Shown in pieces: positions 1 to 7,676 of a DNA stretch of 64,000 nucleotides. The notes under the pieces were generated by a model. That model saw only the letters and a list, made by a program, of their open reading frames with translations. It was not told the DNA's origin and searched no databases. Source of the DNA: Promicromonospora thailandica (GTDB lineage: Bacteria > Actinomycetota > Actinomycetes > Actinomycetales > Cellulomonadaceae); NCBI RefSeq assembly GCF_024171955.1, contig NZ_JAMTCS010000002.1, positions 109,290-173,289 of the forward strand, written 5' to 3'. A program made the position numbers and the translations under genes. Numbering within the stretch: position 1 is the first letter of the stretch; every line of letters starts with the position of its first letter.

Positions 1-1341
1 CGGGGTGTGCGTGGTGGGCGACGCGAAGAGCTCGGGCGCCTCACCGGCAGCCGGTGCGGCGATCGCCCCGGCGGGGCTGGTCTCGGCCGGGCTGGCCTCG
101 GCCGGGCTGGTCTCGTTCGGCGAGGCGGTCCCGCCCTCGTCGGGAGTCTGCTCGGCATCCGACGCCTGGGCGTCGTCCGGGGTGGTCTCGCTCACGACGG
201 TGCGCGGACCGAGCGCCTTCTTGTGCGCCTCGGCGATCGCGGCGAACGACAGCGCCTTGAAGTCGAAGTTCTCGTCGACGACGGGGGCGGCTGGACTGCT
301 CGCCGACGCGGCGGGGGCGTCGGCCGGGCTCGCGACGGCCCCGTCGGCGGGGGCCGCGGCGGCCGGCGGGACGACGCTGATCTCCTCGGTCGGGGTCTCG
401 TCGCGCCTCGGTGCGCGGATCGACCCGGCGGTCGCCGTCGGCCCCGGAGCGGCGGTGTCGGTCGTCGTGTCGGTCGTGGTGTCGGCCGTCGTCTCGCCCG
501 TGCTGTCGGCCGACCCGGTCGGGTCGTCCGCCGTGTCGGCGCCCTCGGCCGGACCGGACGCCTCGTCGGCCGCGCCACCGTCGCCGGTTGCCGGCGCCTC
601 TGCGGGCGCCTCGGCCGGTGTCCCGGTCTGTGTCTCACCCGCGTCGGCGGCGGTGCGCGCGGCGGCTCCGGCGGGCGCCGGACCTCCCGCGTCGGCGCTG
701 CCCGTGTCTGACGTGCCGGTCTCCGGCGCGCCGGTCTCCGACGGGCTCGCGTCCGACGCGCCGGCCCTCGTGTCGTCGGTGTCGGGCGCGGGCGCTGCGG
801 GGCGTGGCTCCTCGGTGGCACCAGCCGCGGTGTCCGGCTCCGGAGCTGCCTCGCCCGCGCGGCCGGAGTCGGTGTCGGCCGGCTGGGAGGTCCCGTCAGC
901 CGGCCCCTTCCCGGCCCCGTCGGCGGCGTTCGCGGCCGCATCGTCCGCGGCAACATCCGCGGCACTGTCGCCCGCGGCATCGTCGCCGGCCCCGCCCTGG
1001 TCGGCCGCCCCCTCGTCCGCCCCGCCCTGGTCCGTCGGGCCGCCCTCGGCAGCACCTTCCTCGGCAGCACCGTCCGGGACAGCGCCGCCTGTGGCAGCAC
1101 CCTCCGCGACAACACCGCCCTCGACCGAACCGTCGTCGCCCGTCGGCTCCCCGGACCGCGACTCCTCCGAGCTCGCACCGCGCGTGTCCACGCCGTCGTC
1201 CACGCCGGCGACGGCATCGTCAGCAGCGGCGCCCTCGGGCGCGGACGCCTGCTCGTCCGCGGACGCCGTCTCGACATGATCCGTGTCAGGGACCCGGGCG
1301 TCGTCGGTGGCTGCCGGGGACTGGTCGGGCGTCGGCGTCAT
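1..1341 (-). CDS. Acidic Ala/Asp/Glu/Pro-rich low-complexity protein, N-terminal part (cut by window start)
   Basis: The frame starts at an ATG whose complement is at 1339-1341 and stays open for 447 codons to base 1, so the C-terminus lies outside the window. It begins MTPTPDQSPAATDDARVPDT and continues as disordered acidic sequence with short repeats such as DTTTDTTTDT, AEAPAEAPA and SPAEASPAETSPA. About residues 355-385 look more ordered (FDFKALSFAAIAEAHKKALG). I recognise no catalytic motif, signal peptide or membrane segment. It could be the disordered N-terminal half of a larger envelope, division or regulatory protein, but that is a guess. A -10-like TAAGTT (complement of 1349-1354) lies seven bases before the ATG. 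A comparably long frame on the plus strand has similar low complexity; the minus frame is preferred for its acidic composition, promoter-like upstream and open end. Confidence 0.7.
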   Translation of the reverse strand, partial: MTPTPDQSPAATDDARVPDTDHVETASADEQASAPEGAAADDAVAGVDDGVDTRGASSEESRSGEPTGDDGSVEGGVVAEGAATGGAVPDGAAEEGAAEGGPTDQGGADEGAADQGGAGDDAAGDSAADVAADDAAANAADGAGKGPADGTSQPADTDSGRAGEAAPEPDTAAGATEEPRPAAPAPDTDDTRAGASDASPSETGAPETGTSDTGSADAGGPAPAGAAARTAADAGETQTGTPAEAPAEAPATGDGGAADEASGPAEGADTADDPTGSADSTGETTADTTTDTTTDTAAPGPTATAGSIRAPRRDETPTEEISVVPPAAAAPADGAVASPADAPAASASSPAAPVVDENFDFKALSFAAIAEAHKKALGPRTVVSETTPDDAQASDAEQTPDEGGTASPNETSPAEASPAETSPAGAIAAPAAGEAPELFASPTTHTP

Positions 1342-1486
1342 GCAGGTTAACTTACCGACATTCGGCATCGTCCTTGTCACCCGGACGGCACCCGGTCGGG
1401 GTGCGTTCCGTTTACGGACAACTTCACCCGCTGATCTCCCCGTCCCGGAGGGAACCCCGGGCGGTCCTGGCCCGTACGCGGGCGCT

Positions 1487-2311
1487 TCAGTCCGCCAGGT
1501 CGACGATCACCGGCACGTGGTCGGAGGCGCCCTTGCCCTTGCGCTCGTCACGGTCGATGACGGCACCGGTCGCGCGCTCCGCGACCGCGGGCGACGCCCA
1601 GCAGAAGTCGATCCGCAGGCCCTTGTTCCGCGGGAACGCGAGCTGCTGGTAGTCCCAGTAGGTGTAGGTGTGCTCGGCGGGCAGGAAGGCCCGGGTGAGC
1701 TCCGTGTACCCGGCCTCGCCGAACGCGTCGAAGGCTGCTCGCTCCGGCGGCGAGACGTGGGTCTTGCCGGCGAAGGCCGCGGCGTCGTACACGTCGGTGT
1801 CGAGCGGGATGACGTTCCAGTCGCCCATGAGCGCGACGGCGTCCTGCGCGTCCGCCCAGGTCTGTGCCGAGGTGCGCAGCGCCTCCAGCCAGGCCAGCTT
1901 GTAGGTGTAGTGCGGGTCGTCGAGCGCGCGGCCGTGCGGCACGTACAGGCTCCACACCCGCACGCCGCCGCACGTGGCGCCGATCGCTCGCGCCTCGATC
2001 GGCGGGTCCACGTCGAGCAGCGCGTCCGGTGCGTCGTCGGCGACCGTCTTCGCGAAGCCGGGCTGCCCGGGGAACCGCGTGGCGACGTCGTCCAGGCCCA
2101 CGCGCGACGCGAGCGCCACGCCGTTCCACTGCGACAGCCCGAAGTGCGCCACCTCGTAGCCCGCGGCCTCGAACGCCGCGGTGGGGAACTGGTCGTCCCG
2201 GCACTTGGTCTCCTGGATCGCCAGCACGTCCGCCTGGGAGCGGTCGAGGAAGGCGAGCACGCGGTCGACACGGGAGCGGATGGAGTTCACGTTCCAGGTC
2301 ACGAGGCGCAC
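1487..2311 (-). CDS. xth: Exodeoxyribonuclease III
   Basis: This is a 274-residue member of the exonuclease III / AP endonuclease family (EEP fold), which cleaves DNA 5' of abasic sites and trims 3' ends in base excision repair. All signature elements are visible: N-terminal WNVNS, the metal-binding IQETK with Glu34, the catalytic GDWN at 163-166 (Asp164, Asn166), RIDFCW around 233-238 and the terminal SDH at 263-265. Length matches the family. The protein starts directly at MRLVTWNVNS. It is divergent from the peptide transporter that begins at 2539, and the 227-base gap holds a palindrome at 2388-2404. Confidence 0.95.
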   Translation of the reverse strand: MRLVTWNVNSIRSRVDRVLAFLDRSQADVLAIQETKCRDDQFPTAAFEAAGYEVAHFGLSQWNGVALASRVGLDDVATRFPGQPGFAKTVADDAPDALLDVDPPIEARAIGATCGGVRVWSLYVPHGRALDDPHYTYKLAWLEALRTSAQTWADAQDAVALMGDWNVIPLDTDVYDAAAFAGKTHVSPPERAAFDAFGEAGYTELTRAFLPAEHTYTYWDYQQLAFPRNKGLRIDFCWASPAVAERATGAVIDRDERKGKGASDHVPVIVDLAD

Positions 2312-2387
2312 CGGGCCAGCGTACGTGCGGCACCGCCTCCTGCCGACCCACGGGCGGGAAGCCGCCCCGCGGGGACGGGTTGCGCAC

Positions 2388-2404
2388 AGTAGACCGTGTC
2401 TACT
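2388..2404. promoter_or_regulatory. Perfect inverted repeat in the xth/ABC transporter divergent region
   Basis: AGTAGAC and GTCTACT form a perfect 7-bp inverted repeat around a 3-base spacer. TAGAC on either strand resembles the start of an actinobacterial -10 box (TAGACT), so the site may be a repressor operator lying on divergent promoters. No regulator gene is adjacent. Function is inferred from symmetry and position only. Confidence 0.35.
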
Positions 2405-2526
2405 CTCCGCGACATCTTCGGGAGAGCCGGTCTCTTCCCGGGGCCGTCCGGAGCAGGCACCCGGAGCGCGTGATGTGATCCCCGCCGCACTTCTCGGACC
2501 CTGATCGCCGGAAGGTTCCCCCCGAC

Positions 2527-2532
2527 TACGCT
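2527..2532 (+). promoter_or_regulatory. -10-like TACGCT six bases before a GTG start
   Basis: TACGCT is followed by exactly six bases and then the GTG at 2539, with no Shine-Dalgarno sequence between. Transcription would then begin at or next to the start codon, giving a leaderless mRNA. No good -35 box is visible. Confidence 0.4.
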
Positions 2533-2538
2533 GGTCGC

Positions 2539-4050
2539 GTGCAGATCCTCACCGGGCGTCGTGCCCTCGGCACCGCCGCCGCCCTCCTGTCAGCGGCACT
2601 CGTCGCCGGGTGCTCCGCCGGCAGCTCCACGGGCGGCGAGGACCGGACGGACGTCGTCGTCGGGCTCACCGGCGAGCCGACCAACCTCGACTTCACGACC
2701 ACGTCCGGGTCGGCCATCCCGCAGCTGCTCATGAACAACGTGTACGAGGGCCTGGTGACCATCGACCAGGACGGCGAGGTGCAGCCGCAGCTCGCCGAGT
2801 CGTGGGAGGTCAGCGGGGACCGCACGGTCTACACGTTCATGCTGCACGACGGCGTGACGTTCTCCGACGGCTCGGCCTTCACCGCGGACGACGTCGTGTC
2901 GTCGATCGCGCGCGTGCAGGACGACTGGACGCTGAGCCTGAAGTCCAAGATGGACGTCGTGGAGAGCGCCGAGGCCACGAGCGACACCGAGGTCGTCGTG
3001 ACCCTGCGGCATCCGAGCAACGCCTGGCTGTTCGACATGGGCACGTCCGTGGGCGCGATGTTCCCCGACGACCTGTCCGCCGACCTGGCGACCGAGGCGG
3101 TCGGCACCGGCCCCTACACCGTGACCGAGGTGGCCACGGGCGAGCACGTCACGCTCGCCGCCCGCGACGACTACTGGGGCGAGGCCCCGGCGCTCGACGA
3201 GATCACCGTGCGCTACTTCGCCGATGCGAACGCGCAGGCCAACGCCGTTCGCGCCGGCGACGTCGACCTGGCGTACAACCTGCAGGCACCCGACCTGATC
3301 GCGGGCCTGGAGCAGGACGAGCGGCTGCAGGTGATCGACGGGACGTCCACCGGCGAGGTCCTGCTCGCGCTGAACAACGCCGCCCCGCCGTTCGACGACC
3401 TCCGGGTGCGCCGCGCGATCATGTACGCGATCGACCGGCAGGCCGTGCTCGACACCGCGTGGGCCGGCCACGGCCAGCTCATCGGGTCGATGGTGCCGCC
3501 CACCGACCCGTACTACCAGGACCTGACCGGCGCCTACCCCCACGACCCGGACCGGGCGCGCGAGCTCCTGGCAGAGGCGGGCGCCGAGAACCTCAGCATC
3601 ACCTTCGACGTCCCCACGCGCCCCTACGCCGAGGCCGTGGCCCAGGTGGTCGTGTCCCAGCTCAAGGACGTCGGCGTCGACGCGAGGATCGTCCCCGCCG
3701 AGTTCCCCGCCGTCTGGCTCGACAAGGTGTTCACCGAGCACGACTACCAGATGTCCGTGATCCTCCACACCGAGGCCCGGGACATGCTGACCATCTTCGG
3801 CGACCCCGACTACTACATCGGCTACGACAACCCCCGGCTCGCCGAGGTGGCCGAGCAGGCCGACGAGGGCAGCCCGGACCAGTACGTCGCGGGCATGCAG
3901 GAGGTCGCCCGCATGATCGTGGACGACGCCGCCAGCGACCCCCTGTTCCTCTTCCCGAACACCGTGGTGGCCGACGCGGCGCTGCAGGGCATCGCCGCGA
4001 ACGCCACCACGGAGTCCATGGACCTGACCGGCCTGCGCTGGTCCGACTGA
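2539..4050 (+). CDS. ABC transporter substrate-binding lipoprotein, peptide/nickel (family 5) type
   Basis: The 503-residue protein has a lipoprotein signal: a twin-Arg-like N-terminus, a hydrophobic stretch and the lipobox LVAGC with Cys25, so it should be anchored outside the membrane. The mature part follows the DppA/OppA family 5 pattern, with VGLTGEPTNLDF near the start, YTFMLHDGVTFSDGSAFTAD in the first third, and RRAIMYAIDRQAV in the middle. Length is typical. It leads an operon with an outer permease gene 25 bases downstream and a fused permease/ATPase gene. Substrate could be di- or oligopeptides, nickel chelates or another small solute; the sequence does not decide. The GTG start is supported by the signal peptide and the -10-like box six bases upstream. 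Confidence 0.9.
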   Translation: MQILTGRRALGTAAALLSAALVAGCSAGSSTGGEDRTDVVVGLTGEPTNLDFTTTSGSAIPQLLMNNVYEGLVTIDQDGEVQPQLAESWEVSGDRTVYTFMLHDGVTFSDGSAFTADDVVSSIARVQDDWTLSLKSKMDVVESAEATSDTEVVVTLRHPSNAWLFDMGTSVGAMFPDDLSADLATEAVGTGPYTVTEVATGEHVTLAARDDYWGEAPALDEITVRYFADANAQANAVRAGDVDLAYNLQAPDLIAGLEQDERLQVIDGTSTGEVLLALNNAAPPFDDLRVRRAIMYAIDRQAVLDTAWAGHGQLIGSMVPPTDPYYQDLTGAYPHDPDRARELLAEAGAENLSITFDVPTRPYAEAVAQVVVSQLKDVGVDARIVPAEFPAVWLDKVFTEHDYQMSVILHTEARDMLTIFGDPDYYIGYDNPRLAEVAEQADEGSPDQYVAGMQEVARMIVDDAASDPLFLFPNTVVADAALQGIAANATTESMDLTGLRWSD

Positions 4051-4075
4051 CCGGGCCCGCCGCCGCTCACCGCCC

Positions 4076-5023
4076 GTGCTCAGACACCTCGCCTCGCACG
4101 TCGCCCAGCTCGTCGCCACGCTCCTCGTGGCCACGGCGGCCATCTTCGTGCTCCTGCGCGTGCTGCCCGGCGACCCCGCTGTCGTCGCACTCGGGATCGA
4201 GGCGTCGCCGGAGGCGCTCGCGGCCTGGCGCGCCGAGCACGGCACGGACGGGCCGCTGCTCGCGCAGTACCTGAGCTGGGTCGGCGGGCTGTTCACGGGC
4301 GACCTGGGCACCAGCTACGTGACGGCGCAGGACCTCACGCCGCTGGTCGCGGACCGCGTGCAGGTCACCGGCATCCTGGTGCTCCTCGGCATGCTGATCG
4401 CTCTGGTGGTGGCGGTGCCGGTGGGCACGCTGGCCGCCGTCTGGCACCGGAACGCGGGCGGGGTCGTGCTGTCCGCGGTGAGCCAGGTGGGCGTGGCCGT
4501 GCCGAACTTCCTGGTGGGCGTGCTGCTCGTGGCGCTGTTCGCGGTGCGGCTCGGCTGGCTGCCGTCGGGCGGGTGGACGGCGCCCGTCGAGGGGTGGGGC
4601 GAGTTCTGGCGGCACGTGCTGCTCCCCGCCGTCGCGCTCGGCTCGGTGCAGGCCGCGATCATCACGCGGTACGTGCGCAGCGCCGTGCTGGAGATCATGC
4701 GTGAGGACTTCCTGCGCACGGCCCGGGCCAAGGGGCTCACCTTCACCGGCGCCCTCGTGCGGCACGGGCTGCGCAACGCCGGCGTGCCCGTCGTGACGGT
4801 CGTGGGCGTGCAGATCGCCTCGATGCTGATCGGCGCCGTCGTGATCGAGCGGGTGTTCGCCGTGCCGGGGCTCGGCAGCCTGCTGCTCGACTCCGTGGGC
4901 AACCGCGACCTGCTGGCCGTGCAGTCGGTCGTGGCGGTGCTGGTGGTGCTCGTGGTGCTGCTCAACTTCCTGGTCGACCTGGCCTACACCCTGCTGGACC
5001 CGCGCCTGCGGAGGGCGTCGTGA
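4076..5023 (+). CDS. ABC transporter permease, DppB type
   Basis: This 315-residue integral membrane protein is the first of two permease domains of the importer. It has an N-terminal TM helix (about residues 13-32), a periplasmic segment, and five further helices in the BPD_transp_1 domain. The ATPase-contacting EAA loop is visible around EDFLRTARAKGLTF, and the family C-terminus LLDPRLRRAS is present. Its stop overlaps the start of the next gene by four bases (GTGA), so translation of the two is probably coupled. The GTG start at 4076 gives a full N-terminal helix. Confidence 0.92.
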   Translation: MLRHLASHVAQLVATLLVATAAIFVLLRVLPGDPAVVALGIEASPEALAAWRAEHGTDGPLLAQYLSWVGGLFTGDLGTSYVTAQDLTPLVADRVQVTGILVLLGMLIALVVAVPVGTLAAVWHRNAGGVVLSAVSQVGVAVPNFLVGVLLVALFAVRLGWLPSGGWTAPVEGWGEFWRHVLLPAVALGSVQAAIITRYVRSAVLEIMREDFLRTARAKGLTFTGALVRHGLRNAGVPVVTVVGVQIASMLIGAVVIERVFAVPGLGSLLLDSVGNRDLLAVQSVVAVLVVLVVLLNFLVDLAYTLLDPRLRRAS

Positions 5024-7578
5024 CGCGCCGCCGCCGCTCCCGCGTGCACCCGCAGCTCGTCATCGGCGCCGTGCTGGTGGGGCTGGTCCTGGTCACGGCC
5101 CTCGTGTCCCTCGTCTGGACCCCGTACGACCCGGAGCACGCCGGCGCCGAGCGGCTGCTGCCGCCCGGCCCGGAGCACTGGCTCGGCACCGACCGGTTCG
5201 GCCGCGACGTGCTCTCCCAGGTCATGGCCGGCGCGCAGATCACGCTCCTGGTGGGCGTGGTGGCCGTCGGCATCGCCGCCGTGGTCGGGGTGCCGGTGGG
5301 CGTGCTCGCCGGCATGCTCCAGGGCACCGGCCACCGGCGGCCCGCCACGGTGCTCATGCGCGGCAGCGACATCCTGCTCGCGTTCCCGGGCCTGCTGCTC
5401 GCGATCGTGCTGGGCGCGGTCTACGGCGCGGGCACGACGACGGCGATGGTCGCGCTCGGCATCGGCTCGATCCCGGCCTTCGCGCGCGTGGCCCGCAGCG
5501 GCACCCTCCAGGTGGTGCGGTCCGACTACGTGCTCGCCGCGCGCGCCGCCAACCGCGGCGAGCTCGCGATCGCCCGCCGGCACGTGCTGCCCAACATCGC
5601 GGGCACGGTGCTCGTGCAGTGCTCGGTCAACTTCGCGATCGCCGTGCTCGCCGAGGCCGGCCTGTCCTTCCTCGGCCTGGGCACGCCGCCCCCGACGCCG
5701 TCGTGGGGCCGCATGCTGCAGGAGTCGCAGCAGTTCCTTGGCGTCGCCGACCACCTCGCGATCGTCCCCGGCATCGCGATCGCCGTGGCCGTGCTGGGCT
5801 TCAACCTGCTCGGCGACGGCCTGCGCGACGTGCTCGACCCACGGCTCGCGGACGTCGCGGCGGACCGCGCCGAGGCCACCGCCGGCGGCGCGGCACCCGA
5901 CCCAGCACCCGACCCAGCATCCGACCCGGCACCCGATCCGGCAGCCGACGCGACCGCGACCGGCACCGCCCCGGCCCTGGAGCTGCGCGACCTCGGCGTA
6001 CGCACCCGCAGCGGCCGCGAGCTCCTGTCCGGCGTCTCGCTGGACGTCGCCCCCGGCGAGCGGGTGGGCCTCATCGGCGAGTCCGGGTCCGGCAAGACGA
6101 TGACGGCCCTCGCGGCGCTCGGCCTGCTGCCCGACGGCGTCACGGCCACCGGGCACGTCGGCCTCGCCGGGGTGCCCGGCAACCTCCTGGACCGCGGCGA
6201 GCGCGACCTGGCCCGGCTCCGCGGCCGGGACGTGTCGATGGTGTTCCAGGAGCCGATGACGGCGCTGAACCCGCTGGTCCGCGTGGGCCGCCAGGTCGCG
6301 GAGACGATGACCCTGCACGGCACCGGACGGCGCGCGGCGCGGGCCCGCGCCACCGCGCTGCTGGCCGAGGTGGGCCTGCCCGACGGCGCCGCGCGGCGGT
6401 ACCCGCACGAGCTGTCGGGCGGGCAGCGGCAGCGCGTGGTGCTGGCGATGGCGCTGGCCGACGACCCGTCGGTGCTCGTGGCCGACGAGCCGACCACAGC
6501 CCTCGACGTCACCGTGCAGCGCCAGGTGCTCGACCTGATGCTGCGGCTGGTCCGGGAGCGCGGCGCCGGGCTGCTGTTCATCACGCACGACCTCGCCGTG
6601 GTCTCCGAGGTGTGCGAGCGCGTGGTGGTGCTGCTCGACGGCGTGGTGGTCGAGGAGGGGCCGGTCACGGAGGTGTTCGCGCACCCGCGGCACCCGTACA
6701 CGCGCCGGCTGCTGGCGGCGTCGACCCTCGAACCGCTGGCGGCCGCGGTGACCGAGGGCGGCCCGGCCGCGGACGGCGAGCCCGCCGCGCCGCTGATCCG
6801 CGTCGAGGACGTGACCTGCACCTACCCGGGCCGTGGCCAGACCGTGCAGGCCCTGCGGGGCGTGTCGCTGGCGGTGCGGCCGGGGCAGCGGTTCGGGATC
6901 GTGGGGGAGTCCGGGTCGGGCAAGTCGACGCTGCTGCGCATCGTCGCGGGGCTGGACCGCGCGACGTCCGGCCGCGTCGTGAGCGCGGGCGTCGACCTGA
7001 GCCCGGACGGCGTCCCGGGCCGGCGCGACCTCGGCGACCTGCGCTCCGCGCTGCAGCTCGTGCTCCAGGACCCGTACGGCTCGCTCGACCCGCGCATGAC
7101 CGTCGGCGACATCGTGGCGGAGCCGCTCCTGAACCCGGCGAACGTGCGCGAGGGCGGCCCGGCCACGGCGTCCGCCCGCCGGGAGGCGGTGCGCGAGATG
7201 CTCGCGGCGGTGGGCCTGCCGCTCGACGCCGCCGAGCGGTACCCGCACCAGTTCTCGGGCGGACAGCGCCAGCGCATCGCGATCGCCCGCGCCCTGGTGT
7301 GCCGGCCGCGCATCCTGGTCGCGGACGAGCCGGTCAGCGCGCTCGACGTGTCGGTGCGCCGGCAGGTGCTCGACCTGCTCGCCCGGCTCACCGACGAGTA
7401 CTCGCTGACCCTGCTGCTCGTCTCGCACGACCTCGGCGTGGTGCGCCACGTGTGCGACCACGTGGCGGTGATGCACGACGGCCTGGTGGTCGAGCAGGGT
7501 CCCACCGGGCAGGTCTACGACGACCCGCGCCACGCGTACACGCGGCGGCTGCGCGAGGCGACGCCGCAGCTGCGCTGA
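5020..7578 (+). CDS. Peptide-type ABC transporter: DppC-like permease fused to two ATPase domains
   Basis: One 852-residue chain carries what are usually three proteins. Residues 1-285 are a DppC-like permease with the EAA loop near SDYVLAARAANRGE and the typical end LLGDGLRDVLDPRL. Residues about 288-312 form a linker of DPAPDPASDPAPDPAAD-type repeats. Residues about 315-585 are an ATPase with Walker A GESGSGKT (351-359), Q-loop VFQEPMTALNPL, signature LSGGQRQR and Walker B VLVADEP. Residues about 595-850 are a second ATPase with GESGSGKS (about 628-636), FSGGQRQR and ILVADEP. Both catalytic sites look intact. Permease/ATP-binding fusions are known in actinobacteria, but two ATPases on one permease is a compact arrangement. 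No frameshift is evident. The complex would need only this chain, the DppB-like permease and the binding protein. Confidence 0.93.
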   Translation: MTRRRRSRVHPQLVIGAVLVGLVLVTALVSLVWTPYDPEHAGAERLLPPGPEHWLGTDRFGRDVLSQVMAGAQITLLVGVVAVGIAAVVGVPVGVLAGMLQGTGHRRPATVLMRGSDILLAFPGLLLAIVLGAVYGAGTTTAMVALGIGSIPAFARVARSGTLQVVRSDYVLAARAANRGELAIARRHVLPNIAGTVLVQCSVNFAIAVLAEAGLSFLGLGTPPPTPSWGRMLQESQQFLGVADHLAIVPGIAIAVAVLGFNLLGDGLRDVLDPRLADVAADRAEATAGGAAPDPAPDPASDPAPDPAADATATGTAPALELRDLGVRTRSGRELLSGVSLDVAPGERVGLIGESGSGKTMTALAALGLLPDGVTATGHVGLAGVPGNLLDRGERDLARLRGRDVSMVFQEPMTALNPLVRVGRQVAETMTLHGTGRRAARARATALLAEVGLPDGAARRYPHELSGGQRQRVVLAMALADDPSVLVADEPTTALDVTVQRQVLDLMLRLVRERGAGLLFITHDLAVVSEVCERVVVLLDGVVVEEGPVTEVFAHPRHPYTRRLLAASTLEPLAAAVTEGGPAADGEPAAPLIRVEDVTCTYPGRGQTVQALRGVSLAVRPGQRFGIVGESGSGKSTLLRIVAGLDRATSGRVVSAGVDLSPDGVPGRRDLGDLRSALQLVLQDPYGSLDPRMTVGDIVAEPLLNPANVREGGPATASARREAVREMLAAVGLPLDAAERYPHQFSGGQRQRIAIARALVCRPRILVADEPVSALDVSVRRQVLDLLARLTDEYSLTLLLVSHDLGVVRHVCDHVAVMHDGLVVEQGPTGQVYDDPRHAYTRRLREATPQLR

Positions 7579-7676
7579 CCTGCACTTCTTCTCACCCCAA
7601 CGGTTCCCGCGCACCCGGCGTCAGCCCTTGTGGAGGCGGTGCTCGACCGCCTGCGTCCTCACGAAGGAGACAGCAG

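Noticed and set aside
5..1279. Plus-strand frame of 424 codons at the left edge
   Set aside because: It is the complement of the acidic minus-strand gene, has low-complexity Ala/Ser/Pro composition without a start context, and no ribosome site. The minus frame is open to the window edge and has a promoter-like upstream.
5619..7676. Extended N-terminus of the subtilase frame back into the transporter gene
   Set aside because: The ATG at 7677 follows AAGGAGA and begins a signal peptide. The upstream part is a shadow of the transporter fusion.
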